From positions 1,278,920 to 1,342,919 of the forward strand of contig NZ_LR593887.1 in assembly GCF_901538355.1 (NCBI RefSeq): a stretch of DNA of 64,000 nucleotides, in the 5' to 3' direction. How positions within the stretch are numbered: the first letter of the stretch is position 1; each line of letters begins with the position of its first letter. The position numbers and the translations under genes are program-made. Origin of the DNA: Tuwongella immobilis (GTDB taxonomy: Bacteria; Planctomycetota; Planctomycetia; Gemmatales; Gemmataceae). This document shows, one piece after another, positions 38,435 to 46,475 of the stretch. The notes below the pieces were generated by a model. The model saw nothing but the letters and a program-made list of their open reading frames with translations, made no database searches and was not told the DNA's origin.

Positions 38435-39785
38435 TCGATCGGGGCGGGAACTCGACGAATCGCAGCGATTTCCGCGATTGACGGCGACGGGCCGCGACTT
38501 TCTGCATCAATTGCGGGAAGATCCGGCGGCTCCCCGTTGGAATTGGCCAGCGGGGGAACAGCTTGATGATGCCGGGCTGGAGCAGGTGCGCCGGTTTGCG
38601 TCCCACTTGCAGGAGACGCCGCCACTTCCGCCGGGTCAGCAACCATCCTGGCTGGGCGACTTCGTTGCGTTCTGCCTCGCGGAAGTTCCGTTCTATCGCC
38701 GTCGCACGCCAGCGGGGACGCCGTTTGCGTGGATTCCGAGTTGCTCGCGGGATGATTTGGCACCGCAAGTTTGGGCGTTTGTGCCCGATTCGCAGTCGCT
38801 CGATTCGTTGATCTGTTTTTCGTCCAGTGGTGTGACCGGACATCCGGCGAAGATGCCCAGTTCGCCCGCGACGGTGGCGTGTGGCATTCCCCTGCTGGAA
38901 GCGGCGATGCGGCCTGCGGGCGTGGCGTTTCCGCGTGGGGCGGGGCGGATGGCGCTCACCAATGTGGCCGCCTTTCCCGAAGCGTATACCACCGCCAGTG
39001 TCATTAGTTATTTGGATGAGGCGGGTTATTGTCGGGTGAATTTGGATCGTTCCGATTGGCGGAATCCGGATGATCCGCGCCAGTATCTGGAGCGGTGGGC
39101 CAGTCCCGCGATTCTGGGCGATCCGGTGGCGTTGGAAGTGCTGATGGGCATGGATCTTCGGACGGCCCCGCAGTGGATTGCATCCTGTACCACGACATTA
39201 TCGCCGGCGTTTGCGGAGCAGCTTCAGCGGCATTTCGGCTGTCCGGTGGCGGATGTCATCGCCTTGACGGAAGTGGGAATTCTCGCCAGTGGGCAGCCTG
39301 GAAAGCACCGCATTTTGCCGCCGGATGTCTATGTCGAGATTCTCGCCGATCAGGACGAGCCGTGCCCGCCTGGGGTGCGTGGGGAAGTGACGCTTACCGG
39401 TGGGCGGAATCCGCATGCGCCGCTGCTGCGGTATCGCACGGGGGATGTCGCTGCGTTGGATTGGGTCGATGGCTGGCCGACGTTGATCGATTTTCAGGGG
39501 CGTCGGGCGGTGCAGTATCTGCTTCCTGATGGTCGATCGGTGCATAGCATGGCGGTCGCACGCTGCTTGGGGCAATTCGCATTAAGCCAGTATCGTGTGT
39601 TTCAAGCGGCCGATGGGGAGATTCGCGTCGGACTGCGCGGCCCGGCCCAGCCTGCCGAGGTGTTTGCGGCGTTGCGAGAACTATTCGGACCGCAGGTGAA
39701 GTTGGTGGCCGAGCCGTTGTTGCCGATCCGAAGTGGAACAATCAAGGTGCGTGCATTTGAAAGCGAATTGGATCGAAGGATTTGA
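38424..39785 (+). CDS. PaaK-like adenylate-forming enzyme, fifth gene of the cassette
   Basis: 453 residues of the ANL superfamily, closest in layout to phenylacetate-CoA ligases. P-loop SSGVTGHPAK at 134-143, VADVIALTEVG near 276-286 (the xxTE motif), RYRTGD at 336-341 with the ribose-binding Asp, and SGTIKVRAF at the C-terminus. Family enzymes activate a carboxylate as an acyl-AMP and pass it to CoA, a carrier or an amine. Being the last gene of a MoxR/VWA operon is unexpected; it may charge or modify a partner (inference). Substrate unknown. Confidence 0.82.
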   Translation: MASDRSGRELDESQRFPRLTATGRDFLHQLREDPAAPRWNWPAGEQLDDAGLEQVRRFASHLQETPPLPPGQQPSWLGDFVAFCLAEVPFYRRRTPAGTPFAWIPSCSRDDLAPQVWAFVPDSQSLDSLICFSSSGVTGHPAKMPSSPATVACGIPLLEAAMRPAGVAFPRGAGRMALTNVAAFPEAYTTASVISYLDEAGYCRVNLDRSDWRNPDDPRQYLERWASPAILGDPVALEVLMGMDLRTAPQWIASCTTTLSPAFAEQLQRHFGCPVADVIALTEVGILASGQPGKHRILPPDVYVEILADQDEPCPPGVRGEVTLTGGRNPHAPLLRYRTGDVAALDWVDGWPTLIDFQGRRAVQYLLPDGRSVHSMAVARCLGQFALSQYRVFQAADGEIRVGLRGPAQPAEVFAALRELFGPQVKLVAEPLLPIRSGTIKVRAFESELDRRI

Positions 39786-39967
39786 GGTTGCCGATCGACT
39801 GGCGCGTGCATTGAATGGATTATAGGGATCGTAACGGGGGAGAATTAGAGCCTTTGGGCGAAATTGGCAACCCACAGCATTCTGCTGCATCGAAGTTTCC
39901 AGCACACTACGAATAGTGTCATGGTGGGCTGCGGACGGAGATCACTCATCCAACGAAGGATGTTCGT

Positions 39968-41071
39968 ATGAACTCGGCGAACGCTTCCGCGAAGGATGCG
40001 GACTGGGGACGAATTTATCCGCGTTTGAAAGTGCTGATGCGGACGGATAATTGGACGAACATTGGGTATCTGGCGCTGGATGTCTCGCTGATCGCGGGAT
40101 TATTGACGCTCGGTGGTTGGTCATGGTTTGCATGGCGTGGCGGTGAGTTGGGCACCCTCGCATTCCTGGCGATTGCGTTGCCGGTGATCGCGCTGATGGG
40201 TGGCATGCAACATCGCTTGTCGGGCATGGCCCACGAGGCGAGCCACTTTTCGATGTTCCGCAACAAATTCGCCAACGATTTGGTGTCGGACCTGCTGCTG
40301 ATGTTCCCGATGTTGTCGCTGACGCAGCAATTTCGCCGCACGCATTTGGATCATCACCGATTTTTGAACGATGCGGAACGCGACCCCGATGCCGTGCGAT
40401 TGGGCAACAAGCGCGACGGGGCATTCCCCATGAGCAAACCACGCTTCTGGGCACGCTACGTCTGGGGCTGCCTGTGGATGCCGCAACTGCTGCGCTATGT
40501 GCTGCAACAGGGGTACAACGCCGGGCCGATGGCGTCGAGCGAGAAGCCGCTGCGCAATCCGTATTCGCTTCGCACGGCGCTGGTCATGCTGGCGGTGTAC
40601 TGGGCCGTGGTGATGACGAGCTTATGGTGGTTCCAACTCGGGCCGGTCTTCCTGCTGTTCTGGATTTTGCCGTTGGTGACGAGCTATTCATTCTTCATGC
40701 AGTTGCGGGAGATTGCTCACCATAGCAATGCCCCAGCGGACGGCGAGATGCAGGCCTCGCGGATCTTCAAGCTGCATCCGTTGGCCAGCGCCATGATCTT
40801 TCCCTACGGGCAAGATTACCATCAGACGCATCACATGTTCGGGATTCTGCCGCATTACCATGCCGCGAAGGCCCATGCGATTCTGATGGGATATCCGCCG
40901 TATCGAGATGGCGTGGTCATCTGCCAGGGGTATTTCTTCCGCCGCTGGGGGACCACCGGGCCGACCGTGCTGGATGTGCTTTCGCAGGATCATTCGCAAG
41001 CCCCGGTTGATGCATCGGTTGCGATCGATTCCCCGAGAACGCATCCGTCGCAACTGATGCTGGTGGAGTGA
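39968..41071 (+). CDS. Fatty acid desaturase family membrane protein
   Basis: 367-residue di-iron membrane desaturase or hydroxylase. Three histidine boxes are present: HEASHF (about 88-93), HLDHH (119-123) and HQTHH (283-287), with hydrophobic spans before, between and after them. AAGGATG lies eight bases before the ATG. Family members insert double bonds or hydroxyls in lipids or carotenoids. No adjacent ferredoxin or cytochrome partner is seen. A hairpin terminator follows at 41131. Confidence 0.9.
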   Translation: MNSANASAKDADWGRIYPRLKVLMRTDNWTNIGYLALDVSLIAGLLTLGGWSWFAWRGGELGTLAFLAIALPVIALMGGMQHRLSGMAHEASHFSMFRNKFANDLVSDLLLMFPMLSLTQQFRRTHLDHHRFLNDAERDPDAVRLGNKRDGAFPMSKPRFWARYVWGCLWMPQLLRYVLQQGYNAGPMASSEKPLRNPYSLRTALVMLAVYWAVVMTSLWWFQLGPVFLLFWILPLVTSYSFFMQLREIAHHSNAPADGEMQASRIFKLHPLASAMIFPYGQDYHQTHHMFGILPHYHAAKAHAILMGYPPYRDGVVICQGYFFRRWGTTGPTVLDVLSQDHSQAPVDASVAIDSPRTHPSQLMLVE

Positions 41072-41130
41072 TTTTGCGAGACGGAATCCAGATGGATTTC
41101 GTCGCAAAACTGCGGAATTGACGAAATGTT

Positions 41131-41178
41131 GCTTCCCCAAGGGCGTGTCGGTTTGGCACACTTGGGGAGCCTTGTTTT
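41131..41178 (+). terminator. Probable terminator after the desaturase gene
   Basis: TTCCCCAAG (41133-41141) pairs with CTTGGGGAG (41161-41169). An inner GTGTC/GGCAC helix stacks in the loop, and CTTGTTTT follows. It lies about 60 bases after the stop. Confidence 0.65.
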
Positions 41179-41272
41179 GGTCCAAGTTCCTGCCCGGCGC
41201 TGGTGGTGATCGTGTGGCATCGCGGAATTCCGGGGGCGCGGATTGGATTGATCTTTGGGGAATCTTTGCGGA

Positions 41273-41890
41273 ATGGACATGCTCCCGCCCAGTTCGGCGC
41301 CACCGCCGAGCGATTCGCAGTTGCTGCTGGAATTACGAGCCGGCGAAGCCAAAGCCTTTGAAGCCTTCGTACGGCGATTTTGCAATCCGTTCTTCTACGT
41401 CGCCAAACGGATCTTGCGAAACGAAGAAGATACCCGCGACGCCGTCCAAGAAGCGTTCCTGTTGGCGTTTCGAGCGTTGCCCCAATTTGATGGCCGCTCG
41501 CAACTGTCCACCTGGGTGCATCGTATTGTGTTGAATGTGGCATTAAAGAAATACCGCACGCAACAACGCCACCCGGAACAATCGATCGAGTCGTTGTTGC
41601 CCCACTTTGTGGAAGATGAACATCACGAAGTCGGGCCGCAATTTTTTCAATCGAGTGTCGAAGCGTGGGTGAGCCGCGAAGAACAGCGTGCGATCATTCA
41701 CGAGAAGATCAACCAATTGCCAGAAAGTTACCGCACCGTGATTCTGCTGCGTGATATTGAAGGCTTGAACACCGAAGAGACGGCGGAATTGTTAGAAATT
41801 TCGACCATGTTGGTGAAAACGCGGCTGCATCGCGCTCGACAAGCCCTGCGCACCTTGTTGGAACCGTTGTTTCGCAAGGAGCAATCATGA
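41273..41890 (+). CDS. ECF sigma factor (RpoE-like)
   Basis: 205 residues. Region 2 is in AFVRRFCNPFFYVAKRIL with RNEEDTRDAVQEAFLLAFRALPQF, and region 4 in LPESYRTVILLRDIEGLNTEETAELLEI with a helix rich in KTRLHRARQAL. Start ATG 41273 with GGGGA upstream; a TTG six codons earlier is less likely. The stop overlaps the anti-sigma ATG (ATGA), the standard sigma/anti-sigma arrangement. It could control the downstream KMGGD lipoprotein and redox pair, but no matching promoter was identified. Confidence 0.92.
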   Translation: MDMLPPSSAPPPSDSQLLLELRAGEAKAFEAFVRRFCNPFFYVAKRILRNEEDTRDAVQEAFLLAFRALPQFDGRSQLSTWVHRIVLNVALKKYRTQQRHPEQSIESLLPHFVEDEHHEVGPQFFQSSVEAWVSREEQRAIIHEKINQLPESYRTVILLRDIEGLNTEETAELLEISTMLVKTRLHRARQALRTLLEPLFRKEQS

Positions 41891-42126
41891 ATTGTCGTGA
41901 AATCGCCGAATTCTTGAATGATTATGTCGCCGGGACGCTGCCCGATGCGATTCATTCGGAATTCGAAGAACATCTCGCACTCTGCCCCGATTGCCAAGCC
42001 TATCTCGATGGCTATCGCAAGACGATTGCCCTCTTGGGGGAGTTGTCCCGCGCTGCCGCCGCCGATGCGCCCCCCGCTCCCGAAGATCTCATCCAGGCGA
42101 TTCTCGCTGCCCGCCAACGCCACTGA
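41887..42126 (+). CDS. Zinc-finger anti-sigma factor (ZAS-like)
   Basis: 79 residues, start overlapping the ECF stop. The N-terminal CREIAEFLNDYVAG and HLALCPDC form the C..HxxxCxxC zinc motif of anti-sigma proteins. No membrane segment follows, so it would be a soluble, cytoplasmic anti-sigma, perhaps redox-sensing through the zinc cysteines. Short Ala/Pro-rich tail. Confidence 0.9.
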   Translation: MNCREIAEFLNDYVAGTLPDAIHSEFEEHLALCPDCQAYLDGYRKTIALLGELSRAAAADAPPAPEDLIQAILAARQRH

Positions 42127-42291
42127 TTGTCGGCTCTTGATTTGGCGAAGTGACCACCCGGCCGATTGTACCTGAATTTTTTTCTGTGACCAATTCCGCG
42201 ACTCGGGATCAAACTCCGCGAATCCGTCGTCGATTCCAAGGCATCATGGGGATGCCAGGAATCGGCGGTCGGTTTGCGAGAGAGCGACTTC

Positions 42292-42579
42292 ATGATGCGT
42301 GCATTCGGCCTGGCGTTCCTTGGTCTGACCCTGTCGTTGGCCGTCGGCTGCAACGGTGCCACCCCCACCACCGCAGCCCCGAAATCCACCAGCGAAAAGA
42401 TGGACAAGATGGGCGGCGACAAGATGGGTGGCGACAAGATGGGCGGGGATAAGATGGGCGGCGATAAGATGGGTGGCGACAAGATGGGCGGGGATAAGAT
42501 GGGCGGCGACAAGATGGGTGGCGACAAGATGGGTGGCGATAAGATGGGCGGCGACAAGATGGGCGGTGACAAGAAGTAA
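42292..42579 (+). CDS. Lipoprotein made of KMGGD pentapeptide repeats
   Basis: 95 residues. A lipoprotein signal peptide (MMRAFGLAFLGLTLSLAVGC, lipobox LAVGC) is followed by a short Thr/Ala linker. Eleven consecutive KMGGD units then run to KK and the stop. No other fold is visible. It should be attached to a membrane with a long Gly/Asp/Lys/Met tail. It resembles MxKDx-type pentapeptide proteins in spirit but the register is different. Located between the anti-sigma and the redox pair. Confidence 0.8.
   Translation: MMRAFGLAFLGLTLSLAVGCNGATPTTAAPKSTSEKMDKMGGDKMGGDKMGGDKMGGDKMGGDKMGGDKMGGDKMGGDKMGGDKMGGDKMGGDKK
42406..42570 (+). repeat. Eleven 15-bp tandem repeats (AAGATGGGYGGSGAY)
   Basis: Perfectly in-frame units from 42406 to 42570 differ only at third positions (GGC/GGT, GGC/GGG, GAC/GAT), so the peptide, not the DNA, is conserved. 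This could be a site of slippage or unequal recombination. Confidence 0.95.
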
Positions 42580-42619
42580 TCCCGGCGAGCAAGAATATCC
42601 CTGAAAATGGAGGTGGGAG

Positions 42620-43294
42620 ATGCCGGGACGGCTCCATCACAAGTACCCGCTTTGGGTTCGGATGACGCATTGGATCAATGGTCCGGTGCTGCTCATCATG
42701 ATCTGGAGCGGGTTGCTGATTTATTGGGCGCACGATGAATACGCCATTCGGATCGGTGATTTCACGCTGGTGAAATTCTTTCCCGAGTGGTTTTACCGCG
42801 TGCTGCATTTGGAACGGCAGCTTGCGGTGGGGTTGGCTTGGCACTTTCTGTTTATGTGGCTGTTCTTGCTCAATGGGCTGGTCTATTTTGGCTTCACGTT
42901 TTGGTCCGGGGCGTGGCGCGATTTAATCCCCAATCGCCGCACGCCTCGGCAAGCCCTGCAAACGGTGCTGCACGATCTTCGCATCCGCAAAGAACCCCCC
43001 GAGATGGACGGCAAATACAACGGTGCCCAGCGCCTGGCCTACACCGGCACGCTGATGATGGGCATTGGCTCGATTGTCACCGGGTTGGCCATTTGGAAGC
43101 CGGTGCAGTTGGGCTGGATTACCTGGATGTTGGGCGGATATTCGCTGGCCCGTGTGTGGCATTTCATGCTGGTGCTGGGCTATGTCAGCTTCTTTCTGGT
43201 GCATATCACGCAGGTGATTCGCGCGGGCTGGAATCATGCGCGGGCCATGATTACCGGCTACGAATATCAATCGACCCCGGAGCAATCCGCATGA
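42620..43294 (+). CDS. Di-heme cytochrome b561-type membrane subunit
   Basis: 224-residue integral membrane cytochrome b (Ni,Fe-hydrogenase/FDH-gamma type, four spans). Heme-ligand candidates are the His in RMTHWINGPVLL, in GLAWHFLFMWLF, in ARVWHFMLVLG and in FFLVHITQVIRAG. It would pass electrons between quinones and the partner molybdoenzyme, whose gene overlaps the stop (ATGA). GGAGG/GGGAG precedes the start. Confidence 0.88.
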   Translation: MPGRLHHKYPLWVRMTHWINGPVLLIMIWSGLLIYWAHDEYAIRIGDFTLVKFFPEWFYRVLHLERQLAVGLAWHFLFMWLFLLNGLVYFGFTFWSGAWRDLIPNRRTPRQALQTVLHDLRIRKEPPEMDGKYNGAQRLAYTGTLMMGIGSIVTGLAIWKPVQLGWITWMLGGYSLARVWHFMLVLGYVSFFLVHITQVIRAGWNHARAMITGYEYQSTPEQSA

Positions 43295-44181
43295 GCGAGC
43301 CGACACCCACGCCCGTGCCGCCGCCAACACCGACACCGACACCGGCACCTGCGCCTCAACCGGCACCTGTCCCCAATGCCACTTCCGCGATGTCGGCGGA
43401 AGCGAAGTCGGCGGGCAATTCGCCGATGGCAACTGGGCCCGATGCCGCACTGCTGGAAATTCGCCAACGCACGCGACGCTCGTTCCTGATTGGCGGAGCA
43501 GCGGTGCTATCCGGTTTCGCGGGGTGGAATTGGCTGCAATCGCGTGCCGATGATGCCGGGATTCCCTGGCCGTTTCGGCGGATTCACCAGGCCAACGAAC
43601 GGCTCAGCCGGGCACTCTATTCGCAAACGCATTTGGCCCGAGAATATCGCGCAGATCAGGCGGCGGTGCCACGGGAAAATGGCTGGATCGGTTGGCGGGA
43701 CAATCTGCCGGATGCCGCCGCGTGGACCATTCGCGTGCAACGTCACGATGGCCAAGAGCGGGTGATTCGTCTGGCGGAATTGGCGGCGTTGCCCCGAGTC
43801 GAATCGATTACCGAACTCAAATGCGTCGAAGGCTGGAGTCAAATTGTCCGCTGGGGAGGCGTTCGGCTGGCCGATGTGCTGACGCACTTCGACTTGCTCC
43901 CGCCGGACCCGGCCCGTTGGCAATATCTGCGGCTGGCCACTCCCAACGAGGCGTATACCGTCGCGCTCGATCTGCCCAGTGCCATGCATCCGCAAACGCT
44001 GTTGTGCGATCAACTCAACGGCGAACCGCTGACGGAAGCCCACGGCGCACCGCTGCGATTGGCCATTCCCACGAAGTACGGCATCAAGAATATCAAATGG
44101 CTGGCGAAAATGGCGATTCTGGATGAGCGGCCCAGCGACTATTGGACCGATCGCGGGTACGATTGGTTCGCCGGTCTCTGA
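43291..44181 (+). CDS. Tat-exported molybdopterin oxidoreductase (sulfite oxidase/MsrP-like)
   Basis: 296 residues. A 60-residue Pro/Thr/Ala-rich N-terminus precedes a twin-arginine signal (RTRRSFLIGGAAVLSG, RR at 62-63). The molybdopterin domain follows with the Mo-ligand cysteine C178 in TELKCVEGWSQIVRWGGV, and GAPLRLAIPTKYGIKNIKW later. It is short, with only the catalytic domain and no dimerisation domain. Electron partner is the overlapping cytochrome b. Natural substrate could be protein methionine sulfoxide or other S/N oxides. The Pro-rich extension before a Tat signal is unusual; an alternative ATG at 43426 would shorten it. Confidence 0.87.
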   Translation: MSEPTPTPVPPPTPTPTPAPAPQPAPVPNATSAMSAEAKSAGNSPMATGPDAALLEIRQRTRRSFLIGGAAVLSGFAGWNWLQSRADDAGIPWPFRRIHQANERLSRALYSQTHLAREYRADQAAVPRENGWIGWRDNLPDAAAWTIRVQRHDGQERVIRLAELAALPRVESITELKCVEGWSQIVRWGGVRLADVLTHFDLLPPDPARWQYLRLATPNEAYTVALDLPSAMHPQTLLCDQLNGEPLTEAHGAPLRLAIPTKYGIKNIKWLAKMAILDERPSDYWTDRGYDWFAGL

Positions 44182-44219
44182 TCGCATCATTCGGGCGATT
44201 CGGGAATCGCATCATTCGG
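44181..44219 (+). repeat. 14-bp direct repeat pair
   Basis: ATCGCATCATTCGG occurs at 44181-44194 and again at 44206-44219, 25 bp apart, directly after the oxidoreductase stop. Confidence 0.8.
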
Positions 44220-44244
44220 CAACCGACATAGCGGCATTTGCGAA

Positions 44245-44295
44245 AACTCGGCATACTCGGCCTATTCCTGACCGGAATGGCAGGGATGCCGAGTT
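44245..44295 (+). terminator. Long imperfect hairpin before the VOC gene
   Basis: AACTCGGCAT (44245-44254) pairs with ATGCCGAGTT (44286-44295). An inner ATTCC/GGAAT helix extends it. It could end the redox operon or structure the VOC leader. It also explains why this stretch superficially reads like a signal peptide. Confidence 0.5.
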
Positions 44296-44324
44296 GTGTC
44301 ATTTCCACAGATGGGAGTTCGCTC

Positions 44325-44717
44325 ATGGGCCGCGTCAAGCATTTCGAAATTCATGTCAGCAATCCAGAAGCGGCGATCGCGTTCTACAGCAAATTGCTGG
44401 GCTGGAAGTTTACCAAGATGGAACAGATGCCGTATTGGATGATCGAGACCGGCCCACGCGAGGAGCCGGGCATCGACGGCGGCATGCTGGAACGCCCATG
44501 CCCCAAGCCCGAGCTAAATCCCGCGCTGAATGCCTTCGTCTGCACGGCGGAAGTCAGCAATCTGGATGACACCATGAACGAGGCGGTTGCCATGGGAGCT
44601 ATCGTCGCGTTGCCGAAGATGCCGATTCCCGGCACCGGCTACGTTGGCTACATCATCGATCCAGATGGCAACACGGTCGGGTTGTTCCAACCGGATCATA
44701 CGGTGACGATGGGCTGA
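44325..44717 (+). CDS. VOC (glyoxalase/bleomycin-resistance fold) protein
   Basis: 130 residues with two beta-alpha-beta modules: FEIHVSNPEAAIAFYSKLLGWKF and the C-terminal GTGYVGYIIDPDGNTVGLFQ. Metal residues expected of the fold (His in HFEIHV, Glu-like in the second half) are only partly conserved. Members are isomerases, dioxygenases or binding proteins; nothing here decides. Start ATG 44325 behind GGGAG. Convergent with the next gene, with a terminator between them. Confidence 0.9.
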   Translation: MGRVKHFEIHVSNPEAAIAFYSKLLGWKFTKMEQMPYWMIETGPREEPGIDGGMLERPCPKPELNPALNAFVCTAEVSNLDDTMNEAVAMGAIVALPKMPIPGTGYVGYIIDPDGNTVGLFQPDHTVTMG

Positions 44718-44747
44718 GTTGGTCCCGTTCGCATTCGGAATGCGACA

Positions 44748-44805
44748 ATCCCCGGTCGGAACAGGCTCGAGGCAATCGAGCGAGTCCGAACGGGGATGCT
44801 TGTTT
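44748..44805. terminator. Long bidirectional hairpin between convergent genes
   Basis: Arms 44748-44760 and 44785-44797 pair with one mismatch (13 positions). An inner GCTCGA/TCGAGC helix follows. On the plus strand GCTTGTTTG comes next. Confidence 0.7.
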
Positions 44806-44825
44806 GATGCTTCGTGGGAATTCGA

Positions 44826-46232
44826 TTATCGCGGCTGGATATTCATCGGTTCGAGTGGGATCACATCCAGAATTTCGCTCTTGGGCGTGAACAGATCGAC
44901 AATCACCGGTTCTTTGGTGATCGCTTCGCCGCGATTCCCGGCCCGATCGATGACCTGAATCCGCACATGGAAGCGGTACGGGTCGGCATTCGGCACCGGC
45001 CACATAAAGCTGCCGCTGTTGTCACGCTTCTCGGCAATCGTTCGCCAATCGGCAGTCTTGGGATTGAACGGGGCACCATCCGGGGCCGAGGCATAGTCGA
45101 TATACACCGGCTGCGGGGCCAGATGCGGATCACTCGCCTCCCATTGGATGGAAAGATAGTTCCCACGTTCCCCATTCGGAATCACCTTGGCTTCCTTCAA
45201 CGTCACCATCGGCGCTTGTGTGTCGATGACCACTTCCACCTTGGGAGAATCGCTATCGCGGGGGGGCTTCTCGCCCAGCCCCACTCGACTGCGAGACGTG
45301 ATGAGGAAGCCAAATTTGCCATCGGTTTCGGCGGTGAATTCCAATAATTTCTTTTCCAGCCGGGTGCCATCAGGCAGCGGTTCGGAGGCGTTGGCGGTGC
45401 CGCGGGGGACTTCCCGAATGCCGCCTTGCACTTCCGTCCACTTTTGCCCATCGGGCTTGACCCACAATTTCGTCTCAGCCAGCCCCGATTTCCCCGTATG
45501 GATGCGTGTTTCCAGGCTAATTTTGCGGCGGTTGATGTAAAACGGCTCCCGCCCGCCACTGCCCAGCGAGCCTTCCGGCTTGCCAGGATTGAACCCACCG
45601 CCGGGGGGCAGCGTTGTAGTGCCATCGGGAATCGTCACCATCATCGATTCGCCGACGTTCCCGGCGAGATCGCGAGCGACGACCCGCACTTCCAAGCGTT
45701 TGCCATCGAGTTGCCAGAAGAAATACCCCGAGGGGGTATATGTGCCGGGATTCAGCATCCATTCGCTCTGACCGGGATAGCGGCATTCGAGGCGGATCGA
45801 TTTGGGGTCGAGCAATTCATCGCGGCATTCCCAGGCAACGCCCGCCGTTCCCGGGTTGCCCGGTCGCGGCTTCAACGTGATGGACGGCAATTGCGTATCG
45901 ATTTGTACCCGCACGCCGGGTTTCAGATCGGAAACCAGCGGCTCTGTGCGATTATCTTCGTACACGACTTGGGTGGCAAAGGCATACACGCCATCGCTGG
46001 TCAGTCGGACTTGGAAGCCGCCTTCGTTGGGTTTCGCGGTGGTATGCAGTTCCCACCCACTACCCGAGCGCGTCAGATACAGGCGCAGCTCAATCACCCG
46101 ACCGCGACTGGGATCGACACGAAACGGCAAGCGAAATTCGCGTTTGTTGATTGGCTCGGCAGGCAGTTGTGCCTGGGCGGACGATGTCCACAATCCCATT
46201 CCCAACAGGAGAATCATCAGCCAACGGGGCAT
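44826..46232 (-). CDS. Exported protein with repeated Ig-like (bacterial) domains, larger paralogue
   Basis: 468 residues. A signal peptide (MPRWLMILLLGMGLWTSSAQA) follows an excellent AAAGGAGGT site. A domain unit recurs in which a V-R-V-Q-I-D-T-x-x-P-S-I strand leads to W-E-C-R-D and a C-R-Y-x-G-Q-S-E-W block, ending V-V-A-R-D-L-A-G-N. A more degenerate copy lies in the C-terminal third (VVIDTQAPMVTL, QWEASDPHL, VIDRAGNRGE). This looks like a secreted adhesive or extracellular protein. The first unit is shared with the next gene upstream (46476-47303). Confidence 0.8.
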   Translation of the reverse strand: MPRWLMILLLGMGLWTSSAQAQLPAEPINKREFRLPFRVDPSRGRVIELRLYLTRSGSGWELHTTAKPNEGGFQVRLTSDGVYAFATQVVYEDNRTEPLVSDLKPGVRVQIDTQLPSITLKPRPGNPGTAGVAWECRDELLDPKSIRLECRYPGQSEWMLNPGTYTPSGYFFWQLDGKRLEVRVVARDLAGNVGESMMVTIPDGTTTLPPGGGFNPGKPEGSLGSGGREPFYINRRKISLETRIHTGKSGLAETKLWVKPDGQKWTEVQGGIREVPRGTANASEPLPDGTRLEKKLLEFTAETDGKFGFLITSRSRVGLGEKPPRDSDSPKVEVVIDTQAPMVTLKEAKVIPNGERGNYLSIQWEASDPHLAPQPVYIDYASAPDGAPFNPKTADWRTIAEKRDNSGSFMWPVPNADPYRFHVRIQVIDRAGNRGEAITKEPVIVDLFTPKSEILDVIPLEPMNIQPR

Positions 46233-46475
46233 GAACGAACCTCCTTTGCAAGAATGGATCGGGTCATCCCGCATACCAAATCGGGACTTACCGAATGTAT
46301 CGACCGGCAGAACCGGCGAACTTGAACAAACCGCTACGTTCTGCCGATTCCCGCGGGTCGAATCCTGGCCAAGCCACCAATTCCGCATGCCCCACCCACG
46401 CAGACGCCCCGATTTCCGGTTCACTCGAAACAGCGAACGAAAATCGGGGCATCGATTGCGCGACAGATTCCGGAA

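Noticed and set aside
42406-42570. CRISPR-like regular repeat
   Set aside because: 15-bp units without spacers, in frame in a lipoprotein gene.
44238-44324. TTG-initiated lipoprotein-like leader on the VOC protein
   Set aside because: No ribosome site; the stretch is an inverted repeat; the VOC fold starts right at ATG 44325 behind GGGAG.
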